From assembly GCF_022829515.1 (NCBI RefSeq), contig NZ_JAKSYL010000284.1:1-64000 (forward strand): a stretch of 64,000 bases of DNA, read 5' to 3'. Position 1 is the first letter of the stretch. Every line of letters begins with the position of its first letter. Shown piece by piece: positions 18,201-26,000 of this stretch. The notes under the pieces were generated by a model. That model worked only from the letters and a program-made list of their open reading frames with translations. It was not told where the DNA came from and searched no databases. Both the position numbers and the translations under genes were made by a program. Source of the stretch: Methylobacterium sp. J-048. Lineage in GTDB: Bacteria; Pseudomonadota; Alphaproteobacteria; Rhizobiales; Beijerinckiaceae.

Positions 18201-18448
18201 ACGCCTCGGGCGGTCGGAAACCGTTCGTCCCGGCCCCTGTGAAGCCTCCGCGCGGCGAGGAGCGCAGCGTCGACGCGATCGTGGCCGAGCACGCCACCCG
18301 CCTGAGGGGGCTGGTGGCCCGCTTCCTCACCGGCGAGGCCGCCTACACGGCCCGGCCCTACCCGCAATATGCCAGCCAGTACGGCGCCTACGACCACCTG
18401 GCGCGGGTGCTCGAATGGTCGCTGGGCGGGGAGGAGGGTGGGGAGTAG
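15272..18448 (+). CDS. addB: Double-strand break repair protein AddB (alphaproteobacterial type)
   Basis: Subunit of the AddAB helicase-nuclease that resects double-strand breaks for RecA recombination. 1058 aa from the ATG at 15272 (MSDRQAVFTITRGVPFLPTL), the usual length for the alphaproteobacterial form. The N-terminal part is an inactivated helicase-like region; the C-terminal 250 residues form a PD-(D/E)XK nuclease with the visible ADRIEMRPDGSACIVDYKTG catalytic core. The GGLDEGVWP segment in the middle is typical of the family. addA normally follows directly, but here the next gene is a convergent acyl-CoA dehydrogenase and a palindromic repeat lies at each side of addB. Confidence 0.92.
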   Translation: MSDRQAVFTITRGVPFLPTLAEALLSGRLVGPVAEDPLALAAVTIYLPTRRAARALGAILADRLGRRAHERGAPGYAALLPRMIPLGEADEAELDLASEPLLEDNDPLSTPMPPLERRLILARLVQAWAKSVDRTLLPLDAEVPFLVPSSPADAVGLAGDLERLMDALTVEGLPWSEIGAAVEAEYSRYFGLTLDFVKIAAENWPKLLAERGLSDPVARARGLVLAEGQRLARTAPTDPVIVAGSLGSVPATARLIAAVAKLPRGAVVLPGLDLDLDEAGWSGIDTGEGFSRMIAHGHPQAVLHRLLGPDNLSLSRSDVVALGDPDAGRAARAALLSQALRPADTTDAWADLDPDKRDAIAEAGLAGLALAEAADEREEALVAALALRETLQVRGATAALVTPDRGLAGRVAVELLRWGIVAEDSAGLALAGSPAGRLARLTAELAADLARNQAEAIPARLIALLSHPMVRLGLPRSDVVRGAAALEIGLLRGPVPAPGFSGLRNALAAERVGPLERRPRAKRRLKDIDWDLAADLLARLEQVFSEFPGAEGAGECDLVATAARHRAACDWLLDGPEDAPEEAEDGSLSCLDALFDDLEMAEPGLMPGRFDDYATFFTSLARERLVGCSGEAPHPRLRILGLLEARLLSVDRVVLGGLDEGVWPVRTLTDAFLNRPMRERVGLNPPERRIGQMAHDFVQALGCRDAVITRALKREGSPTVPSRLIQRLRALAGDARWEAVLEAGRRFTGLAASLDAAPPEKRLKRPAPRPDPALFPRSLSVTEIETLVRDPYSIFARHVLGLDPLEPLAAAPSVATRGSLVHDVFAEFASRHPQDLPQDPEQRLLNLAVNAFATIEAEYPELYAEWWPRYERMAGAYLAWEAQRRPGLRRIHPEVSGRWVIPLGRESFTLRARADRIEMRPDGSACIVDYKTGTPPSAKMIFSGFSPQLTLEAAMLMHGAFDGLPPVKTTPDLLYVHASGGRKPFVPAPVKPPRGEERSVDAIVAEHATRLRGLVARFLTGEAAYTARPYPQYASQYGAYDHLARVLEWSLGGEEGGE

Positions 18449-18484
18449 CGGCGTTCCTACCGACACCGTTCCTATCCCACCCGC

Positions 18485-18600
18485 GCCCTCATCCTGAGGC
18501 GCCGGAGCGTAGTGGAGGCCTCGAAGGAGCCCTCCAGCCAGCCCCGCGATTTATGGAGGGCTCCTTCGAGGCGGCTGCGCCGCACCTCAGGATGAGGGGG
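18485..18600. repeat. Dispersed palindromic repeat, family B
   Basis: About 115 bp bounded by CCCTCATCCTGAGG and CCTCAGGATGAGGG, with inner arms TCGAAGGAGCCCTCCA / TGGAGGGCTCCTTCGA. Related copies are at 44286 and 48154. It lies between the convergent ends of addB and the acyl-CoA dehydrogenase, where it could act as a bidirectional terminator. Confidence 0.85.
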
Positions 18601-18645
18601 TGGGTGAGAGGTGACGGGGCGGGGGAGGGGCTCCGTCCCCAAGTC

Positions 18646-19875
<1,230 letters not shown>

Positions 19876-19984
19876 GGGATTTCCTCGCCTGCAGGGTGTG
19901 GCGGGCTTCGGCCCCGCGCTTGGCGTCACCCTAGACCCACACGGCCTGCGGTCCAACGCGCCCGGTGACGCTGGGCTTCGAGCG

Positions 19985-20914
19985 TCACGCCCGGCCGAGG
20001 ATCGTCAGCCAGAGGAGCGTCGTCAGCGGGGCCATCAGGGTCGAGACCAGCACCGAGGCCGCGACCATCCCGGTCTCGGTCCGGTAGCGGGCCGCCAGCA
20101 GGTAGGCGTTGATCCCCACCGGCATCGCGGCGAACAGGGTGGCGACGCCCGCATAAGCCGGCGGCATCGCGAAGACGTGGAAGGCGAGCACCCACACGGC
20201 CAGCGGATGCAGCAGGTTCTTCAGGCTCGCGATCACCAGCGCACCCTTCAGGTCGAACAGCACCCGGTAGCGCTTGAGCCCGGCGCCGAGCGCCACCAGC
20301 GCGCAGGTCGAGGCGGTGCCGGCGAAGGCGTCGATCAGGGCCTTGGGGATGCCTGTCGGGGTGACGCCGAGACTCTTCATCGCCATGCCGATGAGCAGAG
20401 CCACGAAGATCGGGTTCTTGAGCAGCACCAGGGCGAGGCCGCGGATGCGCGCCAGCACCGGCAGGCCGGAATCGGATTCGATCAGGAAGGTCGCGCAGCC
20501 CATCATCAGCGGCAGATGGACCGCGAGCAGCATGAACAGCGGGAAGGCGCCGTCCTCGCCGTAGGCCTGGAGGATCATCGGCACGCCGACGAACACGGTG
20601 TTCGATTGGCTCGCCGCGAAGCCGTGCAGGATCGCGCCGCGCCGCTCGATCCCGGCCCGCCGCCTTGCGATCAGCGTGCCGACGAACCAGGACAGGCCGG
20701 CCCCGCCGAAATACGCGGCCCAGTAGGTCCAGGCGATCTCGCCGGTCATCCCCGGCCGGGTCAGCGTGGCGACGATCAGGGCCGGCACCGCGACGGCGAA
20801 GACGTATTCCGACAGGCCGTCGCTCACCTTGTCGGAGAGCAGCCCCGCGAGCGCCGCGCCCCAGCCGATCAGGACGATCCCGAAGATCGGGGCGATGATG
20901 GCGAGGGCGTTCAC
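19985..20914 (-). CDS. AEC-family transporter (auxin efflux carrier-like)
   Basis: Integral membrane protein of 309 aa with two halves of about five hydrophobic segments each. Family hallmarks include the N-terminal PIFGIVLIGWGAALAG helix, the AASQSNTVFVGVPM region and the final AAMPVGINAYLLAARY...VLVSTLMAPLT. The GTG at 20914 is chosen because it gives the usual membrane-inserted N-terminus and length; an upstream in-frame ATG at 21007 would add a hydrophilic tail. AEC carriers export or take up organic acids such as malate or malonate. The substrate here is unknown. Confidence 0.82.
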   Translation of the reverse strand: MNALAIIAPIFGIVLIGWGAALAGLLSDKVSDGLSEYVFAVAVPALIVATLTRPGMTGEIAWTYWAAYFGGAGLSWFVGTLIARRRAGIERRGAILHGFAASQSNTVFVGVPMILQAYGEDGAFPLFMLLAVHLPLMMGCATFLIESDSGLPVLARIRGLALVLLKNPIFVALLIGMAMKSLGVTPTGIPKALIDAFAGTASTCALVALGAGLKRYRVLFDLKGALVIASLKNLLHPLAVWVLAFHVFAMPPAYAGVATLFAAMPVGINAYLLAARYRTETGMVAASVLVSTLMAPLTTLLWLTILGRA

Positions 20915-21005
20915 GGATCCGGCGGGGCTGGGATTGGAAAGGGCTCGTCCAGGCGCATAGCATGGCGGCGCAGGCGTTTGCGCAGATTCACGGAGCATCC
21001 GGGGC

Positions 21006-21788
21006 ATGCCACGAGACAGCGAATCCGAAATTCATCGAGCTGCCGCGGGCGGCTACAATGCACAGGCGGCCGCCTACGTCACGGGCCGGCCCGATTACCC
21101 CGCGGCCGTGGCAGACTAGCTCACCACGGATCTGGATCTTCGCCCGGGTCGTTCCGTGCTCGATCTCGGATCGGGCACCGGCAAATTCCTGCCTTACTTG
21201 CGGGCGACCGGCGCGACGATTGTGGCGGTGGAACCGGTCGCCGCGATGCGCGCGCAACTTGCGATCCAGCATCCCGACATGGCCGTGCATGCGGGGACCG
21301 CGGAGGCCATCCCGCTGGACTCGGGGAGCCTCGACGCGGTCGTCTGCGCCCAATCCTTCCACTGGTTCGCCAATGCAGGGGCACTTGCCGAGATAGCCCG
21401 GGTCCTGCGCCCCGGCGGCCGGCTTGGTCTAATCTGGAACGCGCGCGACGAGTCGGTATCCTGGGTCGCCGCTCTGTCGCGGATCACGGATCCCCACGAG
21501 GGCGGCGCGCCGCGCTACCGCACCGGCGCGTGGCGGACCCTGTTTCCTGCTCCCGGCTTCGGCCCCCTGCGCGAATGCCACTGGCCGCATGCGCATCGCG
21601 GGGCGCCTGAAACCGTGATCGTCGACCGCACCTTCTCAGTGAGCTTTATCGCGGCCTTGCCGGACCCGGAGCGCGCAGGCATCGCTGCGGCGGTGCGGGC
21701 GCTCGTCGCCGACGCCCCCGAACTCGCCGGCAAGGATGTCGTCGCGTTCCCCTACGTGACGGCCGCGTTCAGCTGCGTGCGATCCTGA
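21006..21788 (+). pseudogene. Class I SAM methyltransferase with an in-frame amber codon
   Basis: Reading from the ATG at 21006 gives a normal UbiE/Methyltransf_11 N-terminus (GGYNAQAAAYVTGRPDYP) interrupted by TAG at codon 38 (21117-21119). After the stop the same frame continues through VLDLGSGTGKF (SAM motif I), VAVEPVAAMRAQL, DAVVCAQSFHWF and RVLRPGGRLGLIWNARD to position 788. Relatives commonly have Trp at this place (DYP..VADWL), so a single TGG to TAG change fits. A shorter product could start at the GTG at 21156, exactly at motif I, but it would lack the N-terminal helix. The intended full length is 260 aa. Confidence 0.78.
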
Positions 21789-21810
21789 CGCCGGGTGGCG
21801 TCGCCGCAGC

Positions 21811-22290
21811 CTACTTGTTCTCCAGGACCTCGATCGGGTTCGTGCGCTGGGTCGCGGGCGGTTCCTTGGTGATGCTGGCGCCGCCTTCCCGCTGCGCCTT
21901 GACGTCCTTGGGCGAGCCCGGGCCGCCCACTGCCGTACCGCCCTGGCCGGACTGGGTCGGCACGGAGCCGGAGGCCAGTTCCAGGCAGGTCACCATCTCG
22001 ACATAGGACGGGTAGCCGCCGGCCTTGAACTGGTTCTCGCACTGGCGCTTGGCCGCGGAGGTGTAGCTGCCCCAGTGGCTCTCGGCCTCGCGCTTGGCCT
22101 CGCGCTCGGAGCGGAGGCAGCCGTCGTAGTTGGCTTGGTCGCTGATCGAGGTGTTGGCGACCTGCGCCGACTTGCAGGTCGTCTCCACGTCGAGGTTCGG
22201 CACCGTGTCGGCCCGGGCGGATCCGGAGGCGAGGGCCAGGGCGAGGAGCGCGAGCGCCCCGGGGACGGAGGCACGGAAGGGGACGGGCAT
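21811..22290 (-). CDS. Exported conserved hypothetical protein
   Basis: A protein of 159 aa starting at 22290 with a Sec signal peptide (hydrophobic LALLALALASGSARA, cleavage near residue 24). The mature part is hydrophilic and has four cysteines (TTCKS, DGCLR, RQCEN, VTCLE) that could make two disulfides in the periplasm. The central region is helical and charged; the tail is Gly/Pro-rich. No family was recognised. It is convergent with the methyltransferase pseudogene. Confidence 0.65.
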   Translation of the reverse strand: MPVPFRASVPGALALLALALASGSARADTVPNLDVETTCKSAQVANTSISDQANYDGCLRSEREAKREAESHWGSYTSAAKRQCENQFKAGGYPSYVEMVTCLELASGSVPTQSGQGGTAVGGPGSPKDVKAQREGGASITKEPPATQRTNPIEVLENK

Positions 22291-22379
22291 GGTCGTCAGG
22301 CTCGCGGTCTGTGGCGATGGTCGCCGGCGGATTTGCCGGCACAACGCGCCAGGACGGCCTTCGGCACCACGCGCGCTCA

Positions 22380-23582
22380 TCAGTCTCCATGCGCGCTGCG
22401 CAGCGCTTGGTCGAGGTCGCCGTACAGGTCCTCGGTGTCCTCGAGACCGGTGGACAGGCGCAACAGGTCCGGCGGGCAGGGGCTACCCGGCCCCTCGACC
22501 GAGGCCCGGTGCTCGATCAGGCTCTCGACGCCGCCCAGCGAGGTCGCGCGCTTCCACAGCCGCACCCGCGCCGCTGTGGCGATCGCCCCGGCCTCGCCGC
22601 CCGTCACCCGGATCGACAGCATGAAGCCGAAGCCGTCCTGCATCTGCCGGCGCGCCACCGCGTGCCCGGGATCGTCGGGCAGGCCCGGATAGAGGACGTG
22701 GCTCACAAGTGGATGCCCGTTCAGGCGCTCGGCGAGCTGCAGGGCGCCGGCCGATTGCGCCGCCGCCCGCAGGTGCAGGGTCCGCAGCGACCGCATCAGC
22801 AGATAGGCCTCGAACGGGCCGAGGATCCCGCCGCTCCCGGCCCGGATCCCGCGGATCCGCTCCCAGAACGCGTCCGCCTTGGCTCCGGCGAGCACGCCCG
22901 CCACCACGTCGGAATGGCCGTTCAGGATCTTGGTGCCGGAATGCATCACGATGTCGGCGCCGAGCTCCAGCGGGCGGGTATGCACCGGAGAGGCCGCCGT
23001 GGAATCGACCGCCAGCCGCGCCCCGGCCGCGTGGGCGATCTCGGCGGCGGCCGCGATGTCGGTCACGGTCCAGAGCGGGTTGCCGGGGGTCTCGATCCAG
23101 ACGAGCTTGGTCCGGCCGGGCTCGATCGCGGCACGCAGGGCGGCGGTGTCGTCGGTATCCACGAAGGTCAGGCCCAGCCCGCGCCGGGGCGCCTCCTCGC
23201 GCAGCCAGCGCTTGAGCGCCCAGTACATGACGGTGCCGGCGACGACGTGGTCGCCCGGCTCCAGGGCGCCGAATACGGCGGTCGCCGCCGCCATGCCGGA
23301 GCCGAACAGCAGGGCGCCGGCCTGCGCGCCCTCCAGCATCGCCAGGACGCTTTCCGCCTCGCGCACCGTGGCGTTGTCGGGCCGGGCGTAGCAATAGCCC
23401 GAGGAGTAGCCGTTGTCGGGATCGCGGATGAAGGTGGTGGAGAGGTGCAGCGGCATCACCACCGCGCGGGTCTCGGGCTCGATCCGGCCCATGGCCTGCG
23501 CGGCGAGGCTGCGGCGGGAGAACCCGGTCGGCGTACCGTTGCCGGTATCCGTATCCCGGTGAGGCGCGTTAGGGTCTGACAT
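22380..23582 (-). CDS. Cys/Met-metabolism PLP-dependent enzyme (cystathionine gamma-synthase family)
   Basis: Trans-sulfuration enzyme of 400 aa, fold type I. Visible motifs are YCYARPDNATVREAE near the N-terminus, the FGSGMAAATAVF phosphate-binding segment, WIETPGNPLWTVTDI, and HSGTKILNGHSDVVAG, whose lysine should bind PLP. The start at 23582 gives a short hydrophilic N-terminus. Members carry out gamma-synthase, beta/gamma-lyase or O-acylhomoserine sulfhydrylase reactions; the sequence alone does not fix which. It is divergent from tspO, and no SAM riboswitch was recognised in its leader. Confidence 0.85.
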   Translation of the reverse strand: MSDPNAPHRDTDTGNGTPTGFSRRSLAAQAMGRIEPETRAVVMPLHLSTTFIRDPDNGYSSGYCYARPDNATVREAESVLAMLEGAQAGALLFGSGMAAATAVFGALEPGDHVVAGTVMYWALKRWLREEAPRRGLGLTFVDTDDTAALRAAIEPGRTKLVWIETPGNPLWTVTDIAAAAEIAHAAGARLAVDSTAASPVHTRPLELGADIVMHSGTKILNGHSDVVAGVLAGAKADAFWERIRGIRAGSGGILGPFEAYLLMRSLRTLHLRAAAQSAGALQLAERLNGHPLVSHVLYPGLPDDPGHAVARRQMQDGFGFMLSIRVTGGEAGAIATAARVRLWKRATSLGGVESLIEHRASVEGPGSPCPPDLLRLSTGLEDTEDLYGDLDQALRSAHGD

Positions 23583-23720
23583 CTGGCGATTCCGGCGGAT
23601 GGAAGCAGGCGCGTGCCACGGCGCACGGGCCCCTGCAACCTGCGCCCTGACCCTGGATCCTCTTGCCCGAAGGCCGGCATCCATCTTTCGGGATGATGCT
23701 TGAGCGGAGAACGACCGACG

Positions 23721-24239
23721 ATGCTTGCCGCGACACAAGTCCCTGTCCGTCCGGCCCTGCCGCGCTGGCTCCGGCTGGCGGCCGCGATCGTGCCGGTGAT
23801 GATCACCGCCTCGATCGGGTCGGCCGCGACCCAGGCCGAGATCCCGGGCTGGTATGCGGGTCTGAACAAGCCGTTCTTCAACCCGCCGAACTGGGTCTTT
23901 CCGGTGGCCTGGACCCTGCTCTACACGATGATCGCCGTCGCGCTGTGGCGGCTGCTCGGCGCCATGCCGCGCACCGGGCCGAGCCGCGAGGGCTGGTGGC
24001 TGGCGCTGGCCGCCTTCCTGGTCCAGCTGGCGCTGAACGCCGCCTGGACGCCGGTGTTCTTCAGCGCCCACGCGATCGGCGCCGGGCTGATCGTGGTGGC
24101 GATGCTGCTGGTCATGGTGCTGTGGACCATCCGCCTGTCCTGGCGGTTCGACCGGGTTGCGGCCTGGCTGCTCGTGCCCTACGGCGCCTGGGTGGCGTTC
24201 GCGACCTTGCTCAACGCCGCGATCCTGCGGCTGAATTGA
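23721..24239 (+). CDS. tspO: TspO/MBR family tryptophan-rich sensory protein
   Basis: Five-helix membrane protein of 172 aa, homologous to the mitochondrial translocator protein, which binds porphyrins and cholesterol-like ligands. Conserved blocks are WYAGLNKPFFNPPNWVFPVAWTLLY near residue 50, LNAAWTPVFF in the fourth helix and the closing PYGAWVAFATLLNAAILRLN. The ATG at 23721 is taken because of GGAG upstream. In Rhodobacter, TspO modulates tetrapyrrole and oxygen responses; this role is not shown here. Confidence 0.92.
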   Translation: MLAATQVPVRPALPRWLRLAAAIVPVMITASIGSAATQAEIPGWYAGLNKPFFNPPNWVFPVAWTLLYTMIAVALWRLLGAMPRTGPSREGWWLALAAFLVQLALNAAWTPVFFSAHAIGAGLIVVAMLLVMVLWTIRLSWRFDRVAAWLLVPYGAWVAFATLLNAAILRLN

Positions 24240-24248
24240 AGGGGCCGC

Positions 24249-24644
24249 TCAGTGCGGGCTCTTGGTCAGCGCGACGATCGCGCCGACGACCACGATCGTC
24301 TGGAAGCCGATCGCCGAAAGCACCCACTTCAGGATTTCGTACCTCGTGTCGGCGATCTCGGTTCTGAGATCCGAGCGCACGAGGGAAATCTCTGACTTGA
24401 GTTCCGATCTCAAAAGTGCGGATTCCGCATTGAGATCGGACCGAACCAACGCGGTGTCCGTACCAAGCTCAGATTTCAGAAGGCCGAGTTCGGCTTTGAG
24501 ATCGACCTTGGTCACCAGCGTCGACAGGTCGGCTTCGTGGGCGTCGCGCAGGACACCGGTCATAGCCTCAGCCTGGACGTCCGAAAAACCGGCCGCCTGA
24601 AGCTTCCGTGCGATTGCCAGCGTGTCGAGGGAGACGAGGCTCAT
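24249..24644 (-). CDS. DUF1640-like coiled-coil membrane-anchored protein
   Basis: A protein of 131 aa. Residues 1-45 are the conserved head (DTLAIARKLQAAGFSDVQAEAMTG). Residues 48-105 form a heptad-rich coiled coil with near repeats (LKAELGLLKSEL, LNAESALLRSEL, LKSEISLVRSDL). One membrane helix near the end (VLSAIGFQTIVVVGAIVAL) precedes a short tail. This layout matches DUF1640/CCDC90-type proteins, the bacterial relatives of mitochondrial uniporter regulator MCUR1. Bacterial function is unknown. Confidence 0.8.
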   Translation of the reverse strand: MSLVSLDTLAIARKLQAAGFSDVQAEAMTGVLRDAHEADLSTLVTKVDLKAELGLLKSELGTDTALVRSDLNAESALLRSELKSEISLVRSDLRTEIADTRYEILKWVLSAIGFQTIVVVGAIVALTKSPH

Positions 24645-24709
24645 GGAATCGAAGGTAGCACGCAGGACATGCGTTTGCAGTCGATTCGCTCTCGGTCTCG
24701 ATGCCGCCG

Positions 24710-25240
24710 TCAGCTCCCGCTGCTCGTGGTCTCGTCGCCCGCCGGCTTGCCGTCGTCCCGGGCGCGGTGGAGCATGAAGATCGCGAGCACCATCGTGAGG
24801 ATGAGGCCGGCCAGCACGCCGAGCTCGATCATCGAGGCGTTGAACAAAGCCTGCTTCTCCTGGGACCAGTCCTTGGCGTGGGTGATCTCCGAGGATTGCA
24901 GGGTGATCACCAGCACCCGCCGGATCGAGGCGATCAGGCCGACGATCAGGAACGGCTCGCAGGTCAGCTTGCCCGACCGCATCGAGACCCGCACCGTGTG
25001 CAGGATCTCGATCAGCATCAGTAGGAACAGCAGCCGGTCGATCACCTCCAGGATCTTCTCGGCACCCCCGAGCGCCCGCAGGGCCTCCCAGGTCAGCCCG
25101 GCGGCATCGATCAGCGCGGTGAGCGCGGTGATCGCCAGGAGCAGGCCCAGCGCGGCGTAGATCGTGTGCTCGGTGTGGAGGAAGATCCCACTGGCGATCC
25201 GCGTCAGGGGCCCTTGCTGTTCGTCGTCCCTGTCGGCCAT
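24710..25240 (-). CDS. PsiE-like phosphate-starvation-inducible membrane protein
   Basis: A protein of 176 aa with four hydrophobic segments (about 28-48, 68-90, 100-118, 140-162) in the arrangement of the PsiE family. The central EVIDRLLFLLMLIEILHTVRVSMRSG and FLIVGLIASIRRVLVITL segments are characteristic. It lies 65 bp upstream of the DUF1640 gene on the same strand and may be co-transcribed with it. PsiE is phosphate-regulated in enterics; no Pho box was identified here. Confidence 0.75.
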   Translation of the reverse strand: MADRDDEQQGPLTRIASGIFLHTEHTIYAALGLLLAITALTALIDAAGLTWEALRALGGAEKILEVIDRLLFLLMLIEILHTVRVSMRSGKLTCEPFLIVGLIASIRRVLVITLQSSEITHAKDWSQEKQALFNASMIELGVLAGLILTMVLAIFMLHRARDDGKPAGDETTSSGS

Positions 25241-25356
25241 CGTGCAACGTCCCCCGGTAAAGCAGTGACAACAGGCTAAGGCCTCACGCCGGGCGTGCCC
25301 ATGACCAGGTTAGAGTCACGCCCCGGCAGACGATACCTGTCTTTCGGGGGGATGCT

Positions 25357-25914
25357 TCAGTGGAAGAACGGCAGCGCATGCGGCGCAAGGTAGCCGAACC
25401 CGAGCAACGCCGCTCCGGCCAATCCCAAAAAACCGCCGGCGAAGACCAGGATGGCGATGCCGGTGATGACCTCGGCCGAGGCCAGGACGATGCCGATCTG
25501 GAAGGCCGCCGAGGCCAATTCGTAATGGTGGTAGCGCAGCAGCGACAGATCGCGCCGCTCCTCCGAGGCCCGGGCCTTCGCGGTCAGCTCCTTGCGGCCC
25601 TCGCCGGTGGCGGGCTCGGATTCCCAGCGCGCCAGGGTCTTGGCCCACTCGGCGCGCTTGGCCGCGATCGCGTCCTGGTTCGGGCCGGGCGGCATCAGGG
25701 CCAGCGCCTCGTCGGCGGTCTTGAGCACCGTCGAGCGGATCGTGCGCGCCTGGAAATAGGCCCATTGGTTGGCGGCCTCGACGTTCGAGCCGATGGATTC
25801 CGTCTGGGCGGCCTTGCCCAGGGTCTCGCTGAAGGCGAGGAACAAAGCCAGGATCGAGATCAGCAGCGCCACGCGCTTGTTCGAGCCCTCGATCGCCCCG
25901 TGACCACCCGACAT
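25357..25914 (-). CDS. DUF4337-like membrane protein
   Basis: A protein of 185 aa starting at 25914 (MSGGHGAIEGSNKRVALLISI). One N-terminal membrane helix (about 14-32) is followed by a charged helical domain (about 45-125) with the conserved AANQWAYFQARTIRSTVLK. Two C-terminal hydrophobic segments end APHALPFFH. The SNKRVALLIS...NQWAYFQAK pattern fits DUF4337; its function is unknown. It is one of three small membrane-protein genes in line on this strand. Confidence 0.75.
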   Translation of the reverse strand: MSGGHGAIEGSNKRVALLISILALFLAFSETLGKAAQTESIGSNVEAANQWAYFQARTIRSTVLKTADEALALMPPGPNQDAIAAKRAEWAKTLARWESEPATGEGRKELTAKARASEERRDLSLLRYHHYELASAAFQIGIVLASAEVITGIAILVFAGGFLGLAGAALLGFGYLAPHALPFFH

Positions 25915-26000
25915 TGTTTCGCGAGTCCCTGTTGATTCGTCGACCGGAGTCACAGCCCATCGCGGGGCCGTGCGCAATGCGGCGGCGCCTGCTTGAAAAC

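Noticed and set aside
21117..21119. TAG as a recoded codon (pyrrolysine-like) in the methyltransferase
   Set aside because: The family is an ordinary SAM methyltransferase with Trp at this place, and nothing in the window suggests amber recoding; a point mutation is simpler.
23583..23720. Possible SAM riboswitch before the Cys/Met-metabolism gene
   Set aside because: I checked the divergent spacer for SAM-II/SAM-V-like conserved text and saw only one ordinary CCCGAA/TTCGGG hairpin.
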